A DNA stretch of 18,958 bases. Source: an uncultured Collinsella sp. (GTDB lineage: Bacteria; Actinomycetota; Coriobacteriia; Coriobacteriales; Coriobacteriaceae). Under the pieces are notes generated by a model. It made no database searches and had not been told where the DNA came from. It worked only from the letters and a program-made list of their open reading frames with translations. Location: assembly GCA_938036665.1 (NCBI GenBank), contig CALHWR010000131.1, positions 1-18,958 on the forward strand, in the 5' to 3' direction. Position numbers and translations under genes: made by a program. Below are positions 15,843 to 18,958 of this stretch, in pieces. The number at the start of each line of letters is the position of its first letter. Position 1 is the first letter of the stretch.

Positions 15843-16550
15843 ATGACTGACCACGCTTTAGACCGAGCAGAGCTGGCTGAAGCCGTCGGCAACGATATTG
15901 CCGACATGGCTCACTTTTGGATGCTGCGGAAGTTTCAATTCCTGGAGCCGGCGCGCGAACAGTTCGAGATCATTGTCGACCCGTGGCTCAGCTATTGCAC
16001 TGAGCCTTCGCAAAACGAAATCATGGCCTACAACATGGCGTTTACCGATTGGCTGCTGTTTGAGCGCCCCTATCGCCATGGCAAAACGCTGCTCGAGCTG
16101 TATGTTGACGAGCCGCCGGCATCGCTTTCGCCTGCCTCGCTCAAGCGGCTCGAGCAGGTACGCGACACGCAGTATTTCTCGCGCTTTGGCATTTTGGACA
16201 AGAATCCTGCGTCCGGCATGGTCGTGCTGAAGGACACGCGCACCGATCATCGCTTTGATGTCTACGATCCGCATATCGTGCAGAAGGAGCACTGGAGTGA
16301 CGGCGCGATTGCGGTGCGCCTCGCCTGCGTCGACGATGTCTGGCTTACGGCGGGACAGCTCTACCTGTATGACATCGCGCGGCTGAGCGATACGGCGGTC
16401 GATGGGCCGGGTGCGGTGCATCCGGAGGACCTGCAGGACGGCTTTGACACCTCGTGCATCAGCTTCTTCTTGCGTCTGGTCCGCGACATCATGGGCGCCC
16501 GGGGGCGGTACGTAAAGTCGCTCAACATCTACGAGCAGGAGTGGAAGTAG
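15843..16550 (+). CDS. Hypothetical protein, 235 aa
   Basis: A soluble acidic protein of unknown function. GAGGAGG precedes the ATG by 5-6 nt, and codon use looks native, so it is very likely a real gene. The middle, AYNMAFTDWLLFERPYRHGK followed by TLLELYV (about residues 60-86), is reminiscent of the FxxWhhFdyxxxdGxTLLExyL segment found in some SEC-C-associated uncharacterised proteins. After it comes a beta-rich part, GMVVLKDTRTDHRFDVYDPH and GAIAVRLACVDDVWLTAG, like the small barrel those proteins carry. No Cys/His zinc motif of a SEC-C domain is present. The resemblance is recalled and not computed. It stands alone between the gltBD terminator and repeat cluster 3; the 40 bp after it hold only a weak hairpin (GGCAG/CTGCC, 16557-16573). 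Confidence 0.82.
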   Translation: MTDHALDRAELAEAVGNDIADMAHFWMLRKFQFLEPAREQFEIIVDPWLSYCTEPSQNEIMAYNMAFTDWLLFERPYRHGKTLLELYVDEPPASLSPASLKRLEQVRDTQYFSRFGILDKNPASGMVVLKDTRTDHRFDVYDPHIVQKEHWSDGAIAVRLACVDDVWLTAGQLYLYDIARLSDTAVDGPGAVHPEDLQDGFDTSCISFFLRLVRDIMGARGRYVKSLNIYEQEWK

Positions 16551-16590
16551 GGGATGGGCAGCTGTCGCCTGCCTTGCCCTCTGTCTTTAT

Positions 16591-16728
16591 GTCTAAATCT
16601 GTAACGTTTAGGGGCCTGGAGAACGTCTAACTGTTACAGATCGAGACGTTTGGCACCTGGCTGGGGGGAATGTCTCAATCTGTAACATCTACAGTCCAAA
16701 AATCGGTCTTCCTGTTACAGATCAAGAC
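16591..16728. repeat. Palindromic repeat cluster 3 (2 units)
   Basis: Two units, 16591-16647 and 16672-16728, 81 bp apart. The first is the most diverged in the window (left arm TCTAAATCTGTAACG). The second has TCTCAATCTGTAACA with the right arm TGTTACAGATCAAGA. The second unit ends 10 bp before the GGAGG ribosome site of the nuclease gene, so any promoter for that gene must lie inside or upstream of the repeats. Confidence 0.93.
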
Positions 16729-16748
16729 ATTTGTCGGCGGAGGCAACG

Positions 16749-17825
16749 GTGACGATGGTCCATTTGTCCGATGTGGTGGTGATGGAAGTGTCTAATACCG
16801 TTTTCAAGCACAAGCATACGACTCGCAACACGTTGGCGCGGAATAGGATGCTCGCGCGACTCACGGAGGCGACCGAGCAAGGTGCGCTGCTCGCAACGCA
16901 TGACAATGCCGAGCTCATGTGGCTGCGGCGTCATGTTGGAACCGACGATATCGCGGAGCCCGAGCCGTATTTGTTCTGTTTTCAACATGATTGGGATGCG
17001 CTGACGCCGGCGGAGCGAACGCTGCGTACCATCAAAGGGCTTGCAGAGTTTCATCCCGATTGGGCGTTTTGGGGCTATGACGCGGCGCTTTTGTGGGGTC
17101 TGGAGGTGCCGAATGATCTGCTTGGGTCGCGTTTTCTTGTTAAGACGGGTTGTTCGGTGACGTTGAGCGGCGGGTGCAGGTTGTTGCGTCCGCAGATGGC
17201 GGGCGCACTCGAGCATGTTGATGGCGTGCGGGTGACGTCGTTTTGGCGCACGGTGGAGGATTGCCTACTGCGTGCGCCGTTCTCCTACGGGTTGGCGATT
17301 GCCGATTCTGCACTGCGGGCGAAAGGCGTATCACGTGGGGATTTGTGCGAGCGCCTCCGCGCCGATTGCGAGGGCAGGCGAGGGTATCGCAGGGCACAGG
17401 TGATTGCGTCGTATGCGGACGGGCTGTCTGAAAACGGCGGCGAGTCTCGGTTCCGAGCATTCTTTATTGCGTACGGCTTTCCGGTTCCGGAGCTGCAGGT
17501 GGAGTTTCGCGACCCGCTCGATCCGAGCCAGGTGTTTCGCGTCGACTATTTTTGGCGGCTCGAGGACGGGACGTGTGTCATCGGCGAGCTCGACGGAAAG
17601 GGGAAGTACACCTTGCAGAGCGGCGAGGGTCGGGAGTCGGTTGACCCATTCGTGGCAGAGCGTCAGCGGGAATCTCATCTGACAATGCTCGGACATAAGG
17701 TGCTGAGGTTTACGTTTGATGAGCTCAAGAACCCAGGGAAGCTGGCTGAAAAGATGAGGCTGGCGGGTATTTCGCAGCGGGCCGATTTGGCTGAGGGATG
17801 GAAGCGTCAGTGGTATGGGTGCTAA
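16749..17825 (+). CDS. AbiEi/DUF559-like protein with Vsr-like nuclease domain
   Basis: A 358-residue protein with the layout of an actinobacterial family annotated as AbiEi-like or DUF559 endonuclease. The N-terminal part (about 20-70) is basic and helical (FKHKHTTRNTLARNRMLARL). The middle (about 90-185) resembles the AbiEi antitoxin core, with GLAEFHPDWAFWGYDAALLW, LLGSRFLVK and VRVTSFWRTVEDCLLRAPF. The C-terminal part (about 230-340) is a PD-(D/E)XK, Vsr-like nuclease fold: E232 in GGESRFR, ELQVEF, D266 in FRVDYFW, and E280-x-D282-x-K284 in VIGELDGKGKY, ending HLTMLGHKVLRFTFDEL. The putative catalytic residues are intact. GTG at 16749 is chosen for GGAGG at 16739-16743; ATG 16755 and TTG 16731 are alternatives. 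No AbiEii-type toxin gene is adjacent. Palindrome clusters flank it on both sides, 21 and 42 bp away. Activity is not demonstrated. Confidence 0.82.
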   Translation: MTMVHLSDVVVMEVSNTVFKHKHTTRNTLARNRMLARLTEATEQGALLATHDNAELMWLRRHVGTDDIAEPEPYLFCFQHDWDALTPAERTLRTIKGLAEFHPDWAFWGYDAALLWGLEVPNDLLGSRFLVKTGCSVTLSGGCRLLRPQMAGALEHVDGVRVTSFWRTVEDCLLRAPFSYGLAIADSALRAKGVSRGDLCERLRADCEGRRGYRRAQVIASYADGLSENGGESRFRAFFIAYGFPVPELQVEFRDPLDPSQVFRVDYFWRLEDGTCVIGELDGKGKYTLQSGEGRESVDPFVAERQRESHLTMLGHKVLRFTFDELKNPGKLAEKMRLAGISQRADLAEGWKRQWYGC

Positions 17826-17866
17826 GGGGTGCAACTGACGCGAATGTGGTTGTTTCTGCCGAGTTT

Positions 17867-18164
17867 GTCTCGATCTGTAACAACAAGGGGCCGTTTGGCC
17901 TCGTAGCTGTTACAGATCGAGACAGAAGGTTGGCTGCCGCTAAAAGATCTCAATCTGTAACATCTAGAGGCCGAAAACCTGTCTACTTGTTACAGATTTA
18001 GATGTTTGACGACAGGGCTGGAGAATATCTTAATCTGTAACATCTAACGGCCAAAAACCGCTCTAACTGTTACAGATCGAGACAAAGGTTGGACGCGGTG
18101 CCGAAAGATCTCGATCTGTAACATCTGGCTGCTAAAACCCGGTCTACCTGTTACAGATCTAGAC
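17867..18164. repeat. Palindromic repeat cluster 4 (4 units)
   Basis: The largest cluster: units at 17867-17923, 17948-18002, 18028-18083 and 18109-18164, with starts 80, 80 and 81 bp apart. Arms follow TCTCGATCTGTAACA/TGTTACAGATCGAGA with one to three changes (for example TCTTAATCTG in the third unit and CAGATCTAGA in the fourth). Centres are 25 nt, mostly with an AAAA core flanked by CC or CG. The first unit has a perfect outer stem. The cluster starts 42 bp after the nuclease gene and fills most of the 488-bp gap 17826-18313. Confidence 0.95.
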
Positions 18165-18313
18165 ATTTTCCTGATGTCGCTGGGGTGGGACTGCAACGCA
18201 TTTCGTTCCCCGCATCTCCTTCTTGCTCCGTTAACCGATATGTCCGCAGCAATTCCGCCGCGCTAGGTAATAATGGACAAATGTTGAAGTTTTCTGAGAG
18301 GGAGGAGCTCGAT
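18165..18313 (+). other. Upstream region of the amidohydrolase gene
   Basis: About 150 bp between repeat cluster 4 and the amidohydrolase start. A -10-like TAATAAT is at 18268-18274 without a clear -35 box. The ribosome site GGGAGGAG is at about 18299-18306. Nothing else was recognised. Confidence 0.4.
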
Positions 18314-18958
18314 ATGGCGACTGCCGATCGTTCCACGTTGTTTATCAATGCGACCGTTCTGGATGGTTCGGAGCATATGGAGCCGCAGCCCGATATGGCC
18401 GTGGTCGTCGAGCGTGGCATCATCACCTGGATGGGACCGAGCGCTGTGGCCCAAGCTCCAGCGGGGGCCGAGGTCATCGACCTGGCAGGGGCGTATCTCA
18501 TGCCGGGCCTCATCAATATGCACGTGCATCTGTGCGGTTCGGGCAAGCCGGTCTCGGCGGGTGATGCGGGCGCGCTGATGAAGAAGCTCGACAATCCCGT
18601 GGGCCGCGCCATCGTTCGCCACATCCTCAAAGGCAGCGCCCAACAGCAGCTGGCAAGCGGCGTGACTACGGTGCGCGGTGCGGGTGACCCGCTGTTTGCC
18701 GACATCGCCGTGCGCGATGCTATCGATGCCGGCAAGTATCAGGGTCTGCGTCTGGTAGCGCCGGGAACGGGCGTTACAGTGCCGGGTGGCCACGGCGCGG
18801 GGCTGTTCGCGCAGGTCGCCAATACGCCCGACGAGGCGGCCGAACAGGTGCGCGACTTGTACGCTCGTGGTGCCGACGTCATCAAGTTGTTCGTGACGGG
18901 TGGCGTGTTCGACGCGACCGAAGTTGGCGAGCCGGGCGTGCTGCGCATGCCGATCGAT
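18314..18958 (+). CDS. Amidohydrolase family protein (3' end outside window)
   Basis: The first 215 residues of a metal-dependent hydrolase of the amidohydrolase superfamily, close to the imidazolonepropionase-like and Xaa-Pro dipeptidase-like branch. The N-terminal beta-sandwich has LFINATVLDG (9-18), IITWMGPSA and IDLAGAYLMPGL. The metal-binding HxH is in GLINMHVHLCG (about 65-75). SGVTTVRGAGD is the next conserved strand. GGHGAG (about 163-168) matches the TxGGHG element of this branch. ADVIKLFVTGG carries the lysine that in many members is carboxylated to bridge two metals. The frame is open to the right edge. GGGAGGAG lies 7 nt before ATG. The substrate cannot be told; hydrolysis of peptides or cyclic amides is usual for relatives. 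Confidence 0.88.
   Translation, partial: MATADRSTLFINATVLDGSEHMEPQPDMAVVVERGIITWMGPSAVAQAPAGAEVIDLAGAYLMPGLINMHVHLCGSGKPVSAGDAGALMKKLDNPVGRAIVRHILKGSAQQQLASGVTTVRGAGDPLFADIAVRDAIDAGKYQGLRLVAPGTGVTVPGGHGAGLFAQVANTPDEAAEQVRDLYARGADVIKLFVTGGVFDATEVGEPGVLRMPID

Noticed and set aside
15515..15846. Small overlapping forward open frames of 88-105 codons
   Set aside because: They overlap in all three frames, lack ribosome sites at their starts and give translations without protein-like character.

Overview
The window looks like the chromosome of a high-GC gut actinobacterium of the Coriobacteriia, most likely Collinsella or a close relative. This is an inference from base composition, codon use, strong GGAGG-type ribosome binding sites and gene content; no search was possible.

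Left part (1-5500): the C-terminal part of RNase R with a terminator; a small serine recombinase preceded by an imperfect inverted repeat; a VanZ-like membrane protein; an ArsC/Spx-like thioredoxin-fold protein; a convergent short gene resembling part of a MarR-type regulator; two tRNA genes, Gln(CTG) and Glu(CTC), with their own promoter and terminator; and a TPR protein gene that overlaps smpB. RNase R and SmpB both serve trans-translation and are often neighbours, so the genes between them may be an insertion.

Middle part (5600-8800): a flavin reductase and a very small rubredoxin in tandem, which look like the split halves of a high-molecular-weight rubredoxin (electron transfer, oxygen or redox stress). 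Convergent to these come an Nramp Mn2+/Fe2+ transporter and, upstream of it on the same strand, a 2,3-bisphosphoglycerate-dependent phosphoglycerate mutase.

Right part (9300-18958): the glutamate synthase operon gltB-gltD (ammonia assimilation), a hypothetical protein gene, an AbiEi/DUF559-like protein with a Vsr-like nuclease domain, and the first 215 codons of an amidohydrolase.

The most unusual element is a family of about 56-bp palindromic units whose 15-nt arms approximate TCTCGATCTGTAACA and TGTTACAGATCGAGA, around a 25-nt variable centre. Eleven units lie in four intergenic clusters (2, 3, 2 and 4 units), always spaced 80-81 bp start to start. Two of the clusters directly flank the nuclease gene, and one reaches to within about 10 bp of its ribosome binding site. 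This arrangement recalls REP/BIME elements with a resident nuclease and is the best candidate here for an undescribed system; a functional link between nuclease and repeats is only a hypothesis.
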